Shown in pieces: positions 45,182 to 53,611 of a stretch of DNA of 64,000 bases. The stretch is from CBDCWT01 sp965223305 (lineage in GTDB: Bacteria; Planctomycetota; Planctomycetia; Pirellulales; Pirellulaceae): assembly GCA_965223305.1 (NCBI GenBank), contig CBDCWT010000081.1:62001-126000 (forward strand), read 5' to 3'. The notes beneath the pieces were generated by a model. The model searched no databases. It worked only from the letters and a program-made list of their open reading frames with translations, and was not told where the DNA came from. How positions within the stretch are numbered: position 1 is the first letter of the stretch; every line of letters begins with the position of its first letter. The position numbers and the translations under genes were made by a program.

Positions 45182-46117
45182 CTAGCTGGCGAAACCCGGT
45201 GTTGCACGGGTCCGGCCTCGCTGTTGGTTGAGCACCATTTCGCCAGCGTTGGCACCGTTAGACGTTGGGCCCCACGAATCGAGACCCAAGAGCTTGCGAC
45301 CTAGTGGACTCAGGGCCGCAGTCGTGCCGTGTTCTCGTTCCCAGCCGCGTGGGTCGCCGGGGAACGGACTTCCTTCCGGTGCGATGCGATGCAGCCAGGA
45401 ATCGATGCGCCACTGGCGCGCCTTTTCGTTCTGCTCTTGTGCAGGTGACATAGCGATGTACTGGGCCAAACGAGGATGATCTGATGTGTTTCGGCTGGTG
45501 CCGTGAGGTAAGAGGCTGTTCCAGATGAGCAAATCGCCTGCCTTGGTTTCGATCGTCTCGACTGTTAGCCCGCTGAGATCCGGTTTGTGCGGATCGCGCT
45601 CCGCGGGTTGCGTCTGGATCCACTCCTTCAGTCGCTTGGGTAGGCCTGGAACGCACTGAAAGCCGCCCTGTCCGGAGACCGTGTCCGTCAGACTCAGTAC
45701 CCCTTGGACATCGAATGGTAAGGGGTCGAGTGACGTGTCGACGTCCCAATGAATGAAACCCGAGAATTCAAAACCAGGTCGATTGGGGATGTTCAGATTG
45801 CAGCGGTCGATTGTGACCCAGAGTTGTTCGGTGTCCCAAATGTCGGCAAACGCCTGGTGAATCCTCGGCAGCTGACGATTGGCCCACAGCGCCGGGTGAT
45901 GGTACATCTCCACCATGCCGGAACCGTTCAGCTCGACCATGCCATTCCTGCGTGCTGGGTTTCGATACCACGTTGCTGGGTCATGCGGGTCCATCTCCTG
46001 AAACTGCCACATCGCCTCCACAACGGCCAGCAAGTTCTCACGCGGCGCCGCGTCGGGCACGATGACGTAGCCCTGTTCCTGCCAGAATTCAAGATCGTGT
46101 TTGCTCAGTACCGTCAT
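45182..46117 (-). CDS. PhyH-family (phytanoyl-CoA dioxygenase-like) 2-oxoglutarate oxygenase
   Basis: A 311-residue Fe(II)/2-oxoglutarate-type dioxygenase. ATG 46117 is supported by GGAGGT seven bases upstream; a GTG at 46156 is less likely. Iron ligands are visible: H123-W-D125 (GFIHWDVDTSL) and the distal H205 (SLLPHGTSRN), with an arginine shortly after that could hold 2-oxoglutarate. Substrate unknown; bacterial members hydroxylate lipids, amino-acid derivatives or natural products. It is 24 bases upstream of the DUF1592 operon on the same strand and may be cotranscribed. Confidence 0.88.
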   Translation of the reverse strand: MTVLSKHDLEFWQEQGYVIVPDAAPRENLLAVVEAMWQFQEMDPHDPATWYRNPARRNGMVELNGSGMVEMYHHPALWANRQLPRIHQAFADIWDTEQLWVTIDRCNLNIPNRPGFEFSGFIHWDVDTSLDPLPFDVQGVLSLTDTVSGQGGFQCVPGLPKRLKEWIQTQPAERDPHKPDLSGLTVETIETKAGDLLIWNSLLPHGTSRNTSDHPRLAQYIAMSPAQEQNEKARQWRIDSWLHRIAPEGSPFPGDPRGWEREHGTTAALSPLGRKLLGLDSWGPTSNGANAGEMVLNQQRGRTRATPGFAS

Positions 46118-46484
46118 CCGCGGACCTCCGCGCGAGATTCCCAGTCGACAAAACACACTACGTGAACCTAACGGGATAAAATCAAAGCGTCAACTTAACT
46201 CGCTGCGCGAGTGGTTGACATAGAAGTTTCAGATCATGGCGGTTCGAGATGCACAAACTTGTGCCCGGGCTTGACGAATGCGATGCTGATCCCCTACACA
46301 GGCAGCGGTGACGTCTTGTAAGGAATTGCTGCCGAGCCCGTCACTTGAACTAGAGAGCGGCCGGCGTTGGGGTATGTCGGCCTTTCCCCATCACAGCTGG
46401 CGGTGGCGAATCCATCAAGCGTTTGGTGAAGCAGATTACACAGGCAGACATCGGGACAACGTGCGTTAACTGGGGTTTCTCTGT
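46118..46484. other. divergent promoter region, no gene seen
   Basis: Contains the back-to-back promoters of the PhyH gene (minus) and the ArsS gene (plus). AT-rich blocks are present near 46160-46220, but no convincing -35/-10 pair or arsenic-type operator was recognised. No coding sequence was supported. Confidence 0.4.
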
Positions 46485-47555
46485 ATGGCGAACGCCACGA
46501 CATCTTTACTGCATCGAGGCAACCGTTTAGCGCAGGCGAGTGAGCAACTTGTGGTTCTGTCCGGTAATCGGCGGACGGCGAGGTTCGTCGACAAGCTGCG
46601 CGAATCAGGCAGCCCTCACCTCTCGGCCAGCGGCGTCGAGATCCTGCAGTTGAATCTGGGGAAACTCTGCAATATGACCTGCGAACACTGCCATGTTGAT
46701 GCAGGTCCAGACCGGCGAGAAGTGATGCAGCGTGTGACTGTCGACGCCTGCCTTGATGTGCTGCGAAAACATCCGCAGATTCACACGCTTGATCTGACCG
46801 GTGGTGCCCCAGAGATGAACCCCCACTTTCGGCACCTTGTCGTCCAGGCGAGAGAGCTGGGCTGCCACGTCATCGACCGTTGTAACCTGACGATCTTGGT
46901 CACTGCCGGATTTCGTGATCTGCCAATTTTTCTGGCAGAAAACGGTGTGGAAGTCGTTGCTTCCTTGCCATGCTACCTGCAGGAAAACACCGATACGCAG
47001 CGGGGGGACGGGGCATTTGCCAAGTCGATCGAAGCCCTCCGCAGCCTAAACCAGCTGGGATACGGCCGCCAGGGCAGCGGACTCACGCTAACGCTCGTCT
47101 ACAATCCGGTTGGCACCGCGCTGCCACCTGCCCAGCATGAGCTTGAAGCCGACTACCGCAGCGAGCTGACTGCCCGCTACGGCCTCGAGTTCAACCGCCT
47201 GTTCACGATCACCAACATGCCGATCAGCCGTTTTCTCGATCATCTGTCGCGGACCGGCCAGTTCGATCGGTATATGGAGACCCTGATCGACGCCTTTAAC
47301 CCAGCTGCGGTCGCAGGGCTGATGTGCCGCACCACTGTTTCGGTGGGCTGGGACGGACGGCTTTATGATTGCGATTTCAACCAGATGTTGGATTTGCAGG
47401 TCAACCGCTCGGCCCCGACACACATTACCGGTTTTCAGTATGAGTCACTCGGCCACCGTGAGATCGTGGTTGGCCAACATTGTTTTGGCTGCACCGCAGG
47501 CGCGGGTTCTGGTTGTCAAGGAGCGATTTCCGCGCCCCAGAGTCCGGGCGAGTGA
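46485..47555 (+). CDS. arsS: arsenosugar biosynthesis radical SAM protein ArsS
   Basis: A 356-residue radical SAM enzyme. The 4Fe-4S triad is C62-x3-C66-x2-C69 in LCNMTCEHCHVDAGPDRRE, the recognisable ArsS signature, followed by LDLTGGAPEMNPHFR. The C-terminal half (DUF3641) has NRLFTITNMPISRF, YDCDFNQML and the Cys-rich end HCFGCTAGAGSGCQGAI. ArsS forms the ribose-arsenic bond of arsenosugars; some family members are selenoproteins, but every position here is an ordinary Cys codon. The usual partner, an ArsM methyltransferase, is not in this window. Directly behind its stop is the remnant of a Crp/Fnr regulator. Confidence 0.88.
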   Translation: MANATTSLLHRGNRLAQASEQLVVLSGNRRTARFVDKLRESGSPHLSASGVEILQLNLGKLCNMTCEHCHVDAGPDRREVMQRVTVDACLDVLRKHPQIHTLDLTGGAPEMNPHFRHLVVQARELGCHVIDRCNLTILVTAGFRDLPIFLAENGVEVVASLPCYLQENTDTQRGDGAFAKSIEALRSLNQLGYGRQGSGLTLTLVYNPVGTALPPAQHELEADYRSELTARYGLEFNRLFTITNMPISRFLDHLSRTGQFDRYMETLIDAFNPAAVAGLMCRTTVSVGWDGRLYDCDFNQMLDLQVNRSAPTHITGFQYESLGHREIVVGQHCFGCTAGAGSGCQGAISAPQSPGE

Positions 47556-47715
47556 ACGGTCACGACGTATCAGAGCGGGTTGCTCGACCTGGCAGAGCAA
47601 TTCGGCATCCCGACTGAGAGCGGCGTTCAAATCTCGGTGAGACTGTCTCACCAGGACTTGGCGAATCTGATCGGCAGCACCTGCGAGACCTTCAGCTGCT
47701 CTCGCGATCGGCTAG
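47556..47715 (+). pseudogene. Crp/Fnr-family regulator remnant (HTH part only)
   Basis: Directly behind the ArsS stop, in the same frame, lies about 53 residues of a Crp/Fnr C-terminal domain: LLDLAEQFGIPTESGVQIS and RLSHQDLANLIGSTCETFS, matching the helix-turn-helix of the family (usually LSHQDLANLIGSTRETVSR). The cyclic-nucleotide-binding domain is absent and the recognition helix and wing are cut off by MITE copy 6. It has no start of its own, so I read it as a broken gene left after rearrangement. A function as a C-terminal extension of ArsS by readthrough of TGA seems unlikely. Confidence 0.65.
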
Positions 47716-47889
47716 GCCGGATTATTCATGAAGATCGTGGCGAGAGGTTGTAAGTACGTTCGTGGCAAGGAAGGCGAGCAATTCTTCCGCAGGCGTATTG
47801 CAGCAATACGTCGAGGGAGAATTGTGAAGCATGACGAAGCCACGGATGGACTTACGACCTCGCAGCAGATCGCTCATGAATAATTCGGG
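47716..47889 (-). mobile_element. 174-bp MITE, copy 6 (reverse orientation)
   Basis: Starts GCCGGATTATTCATGAAGATC and ends TCATGAATAATTCGGG; flanked by CTAG at 47712-47715 and 47890-47893. The duplicated CTAG at the right end supplies the TAG stop of the glycosyltransferase gene on the minus strand. Confidence 0.92.
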
Positions 47890-49572
47890 CTAGCGGCCCT
47901 TGGCAGCTGCGGACGATAGCAACAAGCAGAGCAACCAAGGTGCAAACTCGATCCAGGTGACGACCAGGTCGAAGAACGTCGCGCCTTCGTACGGGGTCGG
48001 CCAAACTGGCATTCCGGGCCAATGGTAGGCAAACCAGAATCGTAGGTAGTAGAGGAAGACGAGCCCGCTGACCGCGAGCCAGACGCGGTTGCGAGCGAAG
48101 GGCAGCAGCGGCAGGGACCACAGCCAATACCAGGGATTCTGCGTGGGGCAAAGCAACCAAAACCACGCGAGCGTAAGGAACGCGGCTTCAAGCCAACTGG
48201 GCAGGTCGACTGTGCTCGCCGCCCGGCCGCCGAGTTTGAGGGCGATTGCGATAAATGCCATCGCGGTGATGACGCGGGCTGTTCGAAACGGTACTTCCTC
48301 ACGGTCAATCTGCAGGTGTTGGTGCACCCAGTCGACTATCGATACGCGCATCGGCTCGGGTGCCACGGAGAACCAGGGGACTCGGTTCGCCGCGACATGT
48401 GCAGCCGGTTTGAGGTTCTCGACCAGTAGCAGAAAGATAAAGTCGTTCATCTCCCAACGTCTCAGAAACGTGGTGACGCCCCGGCTGGGATCGGCCTGCG
48501 GTGAATGGGCGCCTGGCGGTGGTAAGGCAACCGCTCCGGCTTGCTCGGCCGGGACACTCGCCGGTTGTTGAGTTCCGGGGATGAAAGGCCAGATGGTCAG
48601 CGGCGTTAGCACTGCGAAAACGGCTGCCGGCAAGACGCTGTGGGTCCAGCCGAGCCGCCGGACCAACGTGAACAACATCATCGGCGCCAGCACGACTGGA
48701 TAGAGTTTGGCGCCGACGGCCAACGCCAACACGACTGACACCAGCGTCGCGTGAACAACCTGCCAGCCACGCGTGCTGGCCTTGTTCGCCAACACCCCGA
48801 CCGCCAAATAGACCGCTAACGTGGTGAGGCATACGGCGATCGCGTCGAGGTGTCCCGTGTTGGCGATCTCTTTTAGGACCAACGGACACCATGCGTAAAC
48901 CACGCTCAACCCTACGGGGCGATCGCAGCGCCGCAGTAGCCCAATGACCAAAAACAACGTGGCCAGGTCGCAGGCCACAAGCCAGATTTTCATGACGACG
49001 ATCTGCGCGTGCACCGAGGCACCAGCGGGGGTGGTGAGCCGGGCGGCAGCGAACACCAATTGGCTAACCGGCGGATAGACGGTGGGTAGTTCACTGTGGT
49101 GGACGCGGTTTAGGATCTCTCCCAGTGTCGGTTCGTCGGCCAGCAGCTTGGCAATCTTCTGCAGATCTCGACTGGCGGGATCGTCTACTGAGGCGAGGAC
49201 CTGCTGGGGACTGAAGCGAAAGGGGCTCACGCCCGCGGTGGATACCGCGCCGTCCCACAGATAGCGATAGATGTCGATTTCCTGAATCGGGACCGAAGGC
49301 AGCAGCACCAGGCGAAAAACAGCAGCCGACAGCACGATCAGGCTTATCAGCTTCCCGTCTTGGCGCGCTCGTATCGCGATTCGGACCGCATACAGATAGC
49401 CAGCAAATGCCGCAGCAAACAACAGCAGCACCGGGACAATCGGCCGCTGAGCGAGCGAGCTGTGGTGGTCAAACCGGGAGCTCAGCAGCGCAACCGTTCC
49501 GTACAGACAGGTCGAAAGGACGGCCAGGATAGCCAGCGTCCGGAGGTGCGTCGGCTTCTCAGTATCTGGCAA
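47890..49572 (-). CDS. membrane glycosyltransferase (GT-C/GT87-like)
   Basis: About 560 residues with at least ten hydrophobic segments. The motif EIDIYRYLWDG near residue 97 is the acidic loop of GT-C mannosyltransferase-like enzymes that use polyprenyl-phosphate sugars; FWLLCPTQNPWYWLW is a typical late loop. The start is unsure: TTG 49572, just inside the end of the upstream GT2 gene, has no clear ribosome site, and a GTG further upstream would overlap more. The upstream GT2 enzyme probably supplies the lipid-linked sugar donor. Its TAG stop comes from the target duplication of MITE copy 6, so the original C-terminus may have been longer. Confidence 0.8.
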   Translation of the reverse strand: MPDTEKPTHLRTLAILAVLSTCLYGTVALLSSRFDHHSSLAQRPIVPVLLLFAAAFAGYLYAVRIAIRARQDGKLISLIVLSAAVFRLVLLPSVPIQEIDIYRYLWDGAVSTAGVSPFRFSPQQVLASVDDPASRDLQKIAKLLADEPTLGEILNRVHHSELPTVYPPVSQLVFAAARLTTPAGASVHAQIVVMKIWLVACDLATLFLVIGLLRRCDRPVGLSVVYAWCPLVLKEIANTGHLDAIAVCLTTLAVYLAVGVLANKASTRGWQVVHATLVSVVLALAVGAKLYPVVLAPMMLFTLVRRLGWTHSVLPAAVFAVLTPLTIWPFIPGTQQPASVPAEQAGAVALPPPGAHSPQADPSRGVTTFLRRWEMNDFIFLLLVENLKPAAHVAANRVPWFSVAPEPMRVSIVDWVHQHLQIDREEVPFRTARVITAMAFIAIALKLGGRAASTVDLPSWLEAAFLTLAWFWLLCPTQNPWYWLWSLPLLPFARNRVWLAVSGLVFLYYLRFWFAYHWPGMPVWPTPYEGATFFDLVVTWIEFAPWLLCLLLSSAAAKGR

Positions 49573-50308
49573 TGGTATACAGGATCTTGGTTCCTGCCTT
49601 GAGCGTGCCGGTAATGGTCCCGCTGATCTTGCTGGTGCCCACACGTCGTCGATAGGGCACGGGAATCTCCAGCCAACGCAGCCCCTTGCGAACTGCTTTG
49701 ATTTGCATCTCGATGGTCCAGCCGAAATCTTGGTCGACCATATTCAGTTCGCAAAGTTTGTCGTAGGCGATGGCTCGGAAAGGGCCCAGATCGGTAAACC
49801 GGACGCCGTGCAGCAGCCTCATCAGAAAGCAGGCGAGCCGATTGCCGTAGACGCTCTGCGGTGGCATCGCTCCTCGCTCGCGCTCTCCGAGCAAACGCGA
49901 GCCGAGAACCAAGTCGGCATTGCCAGCAAGAATCGGCTGGACCAGCTGAGGAAGGAGCTCAGGATGATCGCTGTAGTCGGCATCGAGGAAGACAACGACC
50001 CGGGGAACTGAATGCTCTTCCTGGGCCAGTACGCCCAGCGTTCTTAAGCCGCGCAAACAGGCTGCGCCGTAGCCTCGTTGGCGCTCCGACACGACCATCG
50101 CACCACCCGCGCGAGCAACTTCGGCAGTTCCGTCGGTGGACCCGTTGTCGACCACAATCACGCGACCAACTGCCGGCAGGTCCCTTAACACCAAGGGCAG
50201 CGACCGTTCTTCGTTGAGGGCCGGAATGATGACGGTCACCAACCCTAGTGACGGGGAACGCCCTTCCGGAGCGTCCCTGTCCGGCCGGCTGGCTTGGGTT
50301 GCGGTCAT
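49559..50308 (-). CDS. GT2 glycosyltransferase (polyprenyl-phosphate sugar synthase-like)
   Basis: A 249-residue GT-A enzyme of the dolichol-phosphate mannose synthase type. Motifs: VTVIIPALNEERSLPLVL, VIVVDNGSTDGT, the metal-binding VFLDADYSDHPELL, DLVLGSRLLGERERGAMP and VPYRRRVGTSKISGT, which is the characteristic GxSK end. No C-terminal membrane segments are present. It probably transfers mannose or glucose from a nucleotide sugar to a lipid carrier at the inner face of the membrane. It overlaps the GT-C gene that would use this product. Confidence 0.9.
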   Translation of the reverse strand: MTATQASRPDRDAPEGRSPSLGLVTVIIPALNEERSLPLVLRDLPAVGRVIVVDNGSTDGTAEVARAGGAMVVSERQRGYGAACLRGLRTLGVLAQEEHSVPRVVVFLDADYSDHPELLPQLVQPILAGNADLVLGSRLLGERERGAMPPQSVYGNRLACFLMRLLHGVRFTDLGPFRAIAYDKLCELNMVDQDFGWTIEMQIKAVRKGLRWLEIPVPYRRRVGTSKISGTITGTLKAGTKILYTIARY

Positions 50309-50670
50309 CCCGAGTCTCTCCTCTGCGTGCGGGTTCCCACACCCACCCGGGCTCGCAAAGCAGCCAGCCGTCTGACGATGAGCCTGGCGCTACGGTAGAC
50401 GAGTGTGCTACCACACTGTTTGACGTTAGTTGTTTGAGGCCAGTGTAGGTGACGTGGCGGCTCGACGACATCGGAGGCGGGCCGCGCGGCACGATTTTCG
50501 GCAGCTTACTACCGCTCGACATTTCTGTTCGTTAAGCTGAACACATTGCAGGCCGGAACCGGCCGGCAACTGGCAGCGATCGTGCGGAAACGACGGCGCC
50601 ATCACCTTACCCGCGGTGGAGCACCTCCTTGGATCGGCGCCCACCGCGCAAAGAAAACGGAGTGATTAAG
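50309..50670. other. intergenic, no gene seen
   Basis: Divergent spacer between the GT2 gene and the small lipoprotein. It contains GC-rich GGCCGGAACCGGCCGG near 50552-50567, partly palindromic, and no supported coding sequence. Confidence 0.4.
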
Positions 50671-50841
50671 ATGAAACTAGTACGAATGTTTCTTTTTGCG
50701 TGTGCTTTGATGTCGGCAGCAATCGCCGGGTGTGCGCCGAGCGAGACGTCGAGTGACAGTTCCTCGGAAACCTCCGCTGGAGCGGAAGACTCGGATGCAG
50801 CGGAAGGCTCAGACACGACGGGCTCCGACACCACTCAATAG
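50671..50841 (+). CDS. small acidic Ser/Thr-rich lipoprotein
   Basis: A 56-residue protein starting at ATG 50671 with GGAGTG about seven bases upstream. The leader MKLVRMFLFACALMSAA ends in a lipobox AGC (Cys20). The mature part is only S, T, E, D, A and G (SETSSDSSSETSAGAEDSDA). Such tiny acidic lipoproteins are common in planctomycetes; their function is unknown. Confidence 0.7.
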   Translation: MKLVRMFLFACALMSAAIAGCAPSETSSDSSSETSAGAEDSDAAEGSDTTGSDTTQ

Positions 50842-50923
50842 GACACGCGCCCGCTGGCGTGGCGAGTGTGAGCGCGGATGGCCGTAGTTCTGTTCGTTGC
50901 GATCCAGCCGGATTGTTCCAAGC

Positions 50924-50983
50924 GCGAAGCGTAAGCGGGGTGGAGTCGGCGTAGCAACGCAGGCAACCCCTCGCTTACGCTTC
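50924..50983. repeat. inverted repeat 'C', shorter copy
   Basis: GCGAAGCGTAAGCGGGG and CCCCTCGCTTACGCTTC face each other around a 25-base loop upstream of the selD fusion gene. Confidence 0.7.
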
Positions 50984-51056
50984 TTTTAGGTGCGCTCTCG
51001 GAAGTTCTTTGGGCACCGCGAACTCACCTATGCTTCGGGTTCGATTGCGCTGAGCT

Positions 51057-53267
51057 GTGCAGACCACACTACCAAGACACGAAGTTGTATTGCTAGGCGC
51101 CGGGCACACCAACGCTCACATCCTACGGATGTGGCGGATGAAGCCGATTCCCGAAGTTCGGCTGACTTGCGTCTCCAACTACACGATCGCAACCTATTCC
51201 GGAATGCTGCCTGGGGTCCTGGCCGGCCATCACTCAGGTGAGCGGATGACGATCGACCTTGTCCGGTTGTGCGCTTCGGTCCGCGCTCGGTTGATTGTCG
51301 GTGACGTTTCTGGGTTGGATCTTGTGGAACGCCGGTTGCAGTTCAGCGATCGGCCACCGCTGCCGTTTGACGTGCTGTCGATTGGTACAGGGTCCGTTCC
51401 TTCACGCAACGGCATCGAGCTCGATGATACCGTAGTCAGCATCAAGCCCATGCAGACGTTTCTGCCGCGTCTTGAGTCGCGTGTTCAGGAACTTCTACAG
51501 AGGGACCTGGAGCTGTTCCGCATTGTCGTGGTGGGAGCCGGAGTGGGTGGTGTTGAGGTATCGCTCTGCCTACGACCTCGACTCGAGGAGCTGTTAGACG
51601 GGACGCCCTTCGAGTTGACGCTCGTCAGCGCCACCGACAGCGTTGCCCACGGAACCCTACCCAGAACCCAACGGCTCCTACGCCAAGAGCTCGAGTCGTG
51701 TGGCGCCCACCTCCGATTCGGGGTCCGAGTCCGGCGGGTGTCGGAGGGGAAAGTGGAGTTTGACGATGGCGAGACGATCCGCGCCGACATGGTGCTCTGG
51801 GCCACAAACGCCGCCCCTCCACCGGTGCTCGAAAAGATTGAGCTGCCCAAAGATCCGCGTGGTTTTCTGCTGACGCGACCTACGTTGCAGACCACTGCAG
51901 ATGAACCGATTTTCGCCGTGGGTGATGCGGGGACGATTGAAGGATCAGCGTTGCCCAAGGCTGGAGTGTACGCGGTGCGGCAGGGCCCAGTGCTTTGGAA
52001 GAACATTGCCAGGCAGCTCGTTGGCCGTGAGCTGCTGGAGTATCGTCCCCAGAAGGGATTTCTCAAACTCGCAGTTCTCGGCGATGATCGGGCAGTGGCG
52101 GAGTACCAAGGAGCGACGTTCAAAGGCCGGCTGGCGTGGAAGTTGAAGGACTGGATCGACAGCCGTTTTATGGACAAGTACCAAGACTACACCGCGATGG
52201 AGATGACAGCGGACGCCAACGCTACGACGGAGCAATCGCCGCGGTGCGCGGGCTGCGGTGGAAAAGTGAGTGGCTCTGTGTTGACGCACGTACTGCGGCG
52301 ACTGGACTTGCCCGCCCACGAACAGGTAGTGCTGGGCCTGGAGACGCCCGACGATGCCGCTGTCGTAAAGCCGGTGAACGGCCACCCGCTGGCTGTCACC
52401 ACCGACTTTTTTCAGGCACCCTTGGACGATCCTTTCTTGTCGGGTCGGATTGCCGCTTTGAACTCGGCCAGCGACGTTTTTGCGCTGGGCGCGCGGCCCA
52501 TCGCCGCCCTGGCTCTCGCCACGTTGCCGCTCGGAAAGCCGCGCCAGCAAGAACAGCTGCTCTACGAGATGCTGGCCGGCAGTCTGGCCGAGTTCCGACG
52601 GATGGATGCGACATTGGTCGGTGGTCACACGATCGAGGGGCCCCAGATCACGATCGGTTTTACGATGCTGGCCGATCAGGGTGACAGCGGACCACGAACC
52701 AAGGCCGCCCTCCGCTCGGACGATGTGTTGATCCTCACGAAACCGCTCGGTACTGGCGTGTTGCTGGTCGCCCAAATGCAGGCCGACTGCCGGGCAGCTT
52801 GGATGCAGCAGTTGCTGGATTCGATGTTGCTCAGCAACCAGCCGGCAGCGGCGTTAATCGACGAGTTCGATATCTCTGGTCTGACTGACATCACCGGTTT
52901 TGGCCTGGCCGGGCACCTGTTGGAGATGTTGAACGCCAGCGATTTAGTTGGTGAGCTAAATCTGGACAAGTTGCCACTGCTTGCCGGGGTCAGCCAGCTC
53001 GTCAAACACGGTGTGGAAAGCACCTTGGCACCGGCGAACCGCGTTGCCGAGGCACAGATTGAGGTCGAGGAGTCACTGCGGGTTACGCCTGCCTATCAGG
53101 TGTTGTTCGATCCGCAGACCTCTGGAGGCCTGTTGCTGGGCGTGCGGGAGAAGGATGTCGACGCGGTGTTAGACCGGCTGTCCGTGCAAAGCGGAGTAGC
53201 AGCGGCGGCCATCGGGCGAGTCCGCGACGGCCGATCAGGCGAACCTCGTCTGCAGGTCGTACGTTGA
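51057..53267 (+). CDS. selD: NADH-dehydrogenase-like/SelD fusion: selenide, water dikinase
   Basis: A 736-residue two-domain protein. Residues 1-380 are an NDH-2-like FAD/NAD(P) oxidoreductase: VVLLGAGHTNAHIL, VVVGAGVGGVEVSLCLRP and PIFAVGDAGTI. Residues 395-736 are SelD: CAGCGGKVS holds the catalytic Cys and Lys of the family (Cys here, where some species have selenocysteine), then DDAAVVKPVNG, DVFALGARPIAALALATLP, GGHTIEGPQITIGFTM and FDPQTSGGLLLGV. SelD makes selenophosphate from selenide and ATP for selenocysteine and selenouridine. This fusion is known from cyanobacteria, algae and several bacteria; the added domain may supply reduced selenide. It supports selenoprotein synthesis in this organism. 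The GTG start at 51057 is the first candidate before the FAD motif. Confidence 0.92.
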   Translation: MQTTLPRHEVVLLGAGHTNAHILRMWRMKPIPEVRLTCVSNYTIATYSGMLPGVLAGHHSGERMTIDLVRLCASVRARLIVGDVSGLDLVERRLQFSDRPPLPFDVLSIGTGSVPSRNGIELDDTVVSIKPMQTFLPRLESRVQELLQRDLELFRIVVVGAGVGGVEVSLCLRPRLEELLDGTPFELTLVSATDSVAHGTLPRTQRLLRQELESCGAHLRFGVRVRRVSEGKVEFDDGETIRADMVLWATNAAPPPVLEKIELPKDPRGFLLTRPTLQTTADEPIFAVGDAGTIEGSALPKAGVYAVRQGPVLWKNIARQLVGRELLEYRPQKGFLKLAVLGDDRAVAEYQGATFKGRLAWKLKDWIDSRFMDKYQDYTAMEMTADANATTEQSPRCAGCGGKVSGSVLTHVLRRLDLPAHEQVVLGLETPDDAAVVKPVNGHPLAVTTDFFQAPLDDPFLSGRIAALNSASDVFALGARPIAALALATLPLGKPRQQEQLLYEMLAGSLAEFRRMDATLVGGHTIEGPQITIGFTMLADQGDSGPRTKAALRSDDVLILTKPLGTGVLLVAQMQADCRAAWMQQLLDSMLLSNQPAAALIDEFDISGLTDITGFGLAGHLLEMLNASDLVGELNLDKLPLLAGVSQLVKHGVESTLAPANRVAEAQIEVEESLRVTPAYQVLFDPQTSGGLLLGVREKDVDAVLDRLSVQSGVAAAAIGRVRDGRSGEPRLQVVR

Positions 53268-53296
53268 AAGTAGTAGGCACACTCCGTGTGCCGTAA
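53265..53296. repeat. hairpin repeat 'D', single copy
   Basis: GAAAGTAGTAGGCACACTCCGTGTGCCG overlaps the last bases of the selD fusion gene. Confidence 0.7.
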
Positions 53297-53611
53297 CCAA
53301 CAGGACCACGAAGGAGCGGCGTCTTCCTGGCGAATCAGTGCGCCTGTCAAAAGCAGCACACAGACAGGATCAACACGATGAACAACATGGAGGGCGCGGC
53401 TGCATCACAGCGTGCCCATCACACCAGAGCAACAGCCGTGCAGGATGATCGGGAGGGCGAGGCTGGGGTGACGAATCGTCTGTAATGCTCAAATCTAGTT
53501 GTTTTCTTGCTGAATGCGATCAGCGGCAGGCTGCGTAGGCGGCCGCTTTTCGCGCCTGGGTCGAGTTGGTTAGGCCCGCTTTCTGCAGCCACTCTTTGAG
53601 TCCCTTCGTTG
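53297..53611. other. spacer before the transposase, no gene seen
   Basis: Contains a GATCAACACGATGAAC fragment similar to the 214-bp repeat's inner arm (near 53369) and GGGAGGGCGAGGCT near 53451, whose relative GGGCGAGGCTCC is beyond the other end of the transposase (55178). These could mark the old insertion boundaries; no clear terminal repeats were found. Confidence 0.4.

Noticed and set aside
47553..47715. ArsS extended by selenocysteine at its TGA into the following frame
   Set aside because: The downstream peptide is a Crp/Fnr HTH, not an ArsS tail, and no SECIS-like hairpin follows the TGA; a gene remnant is simpler.
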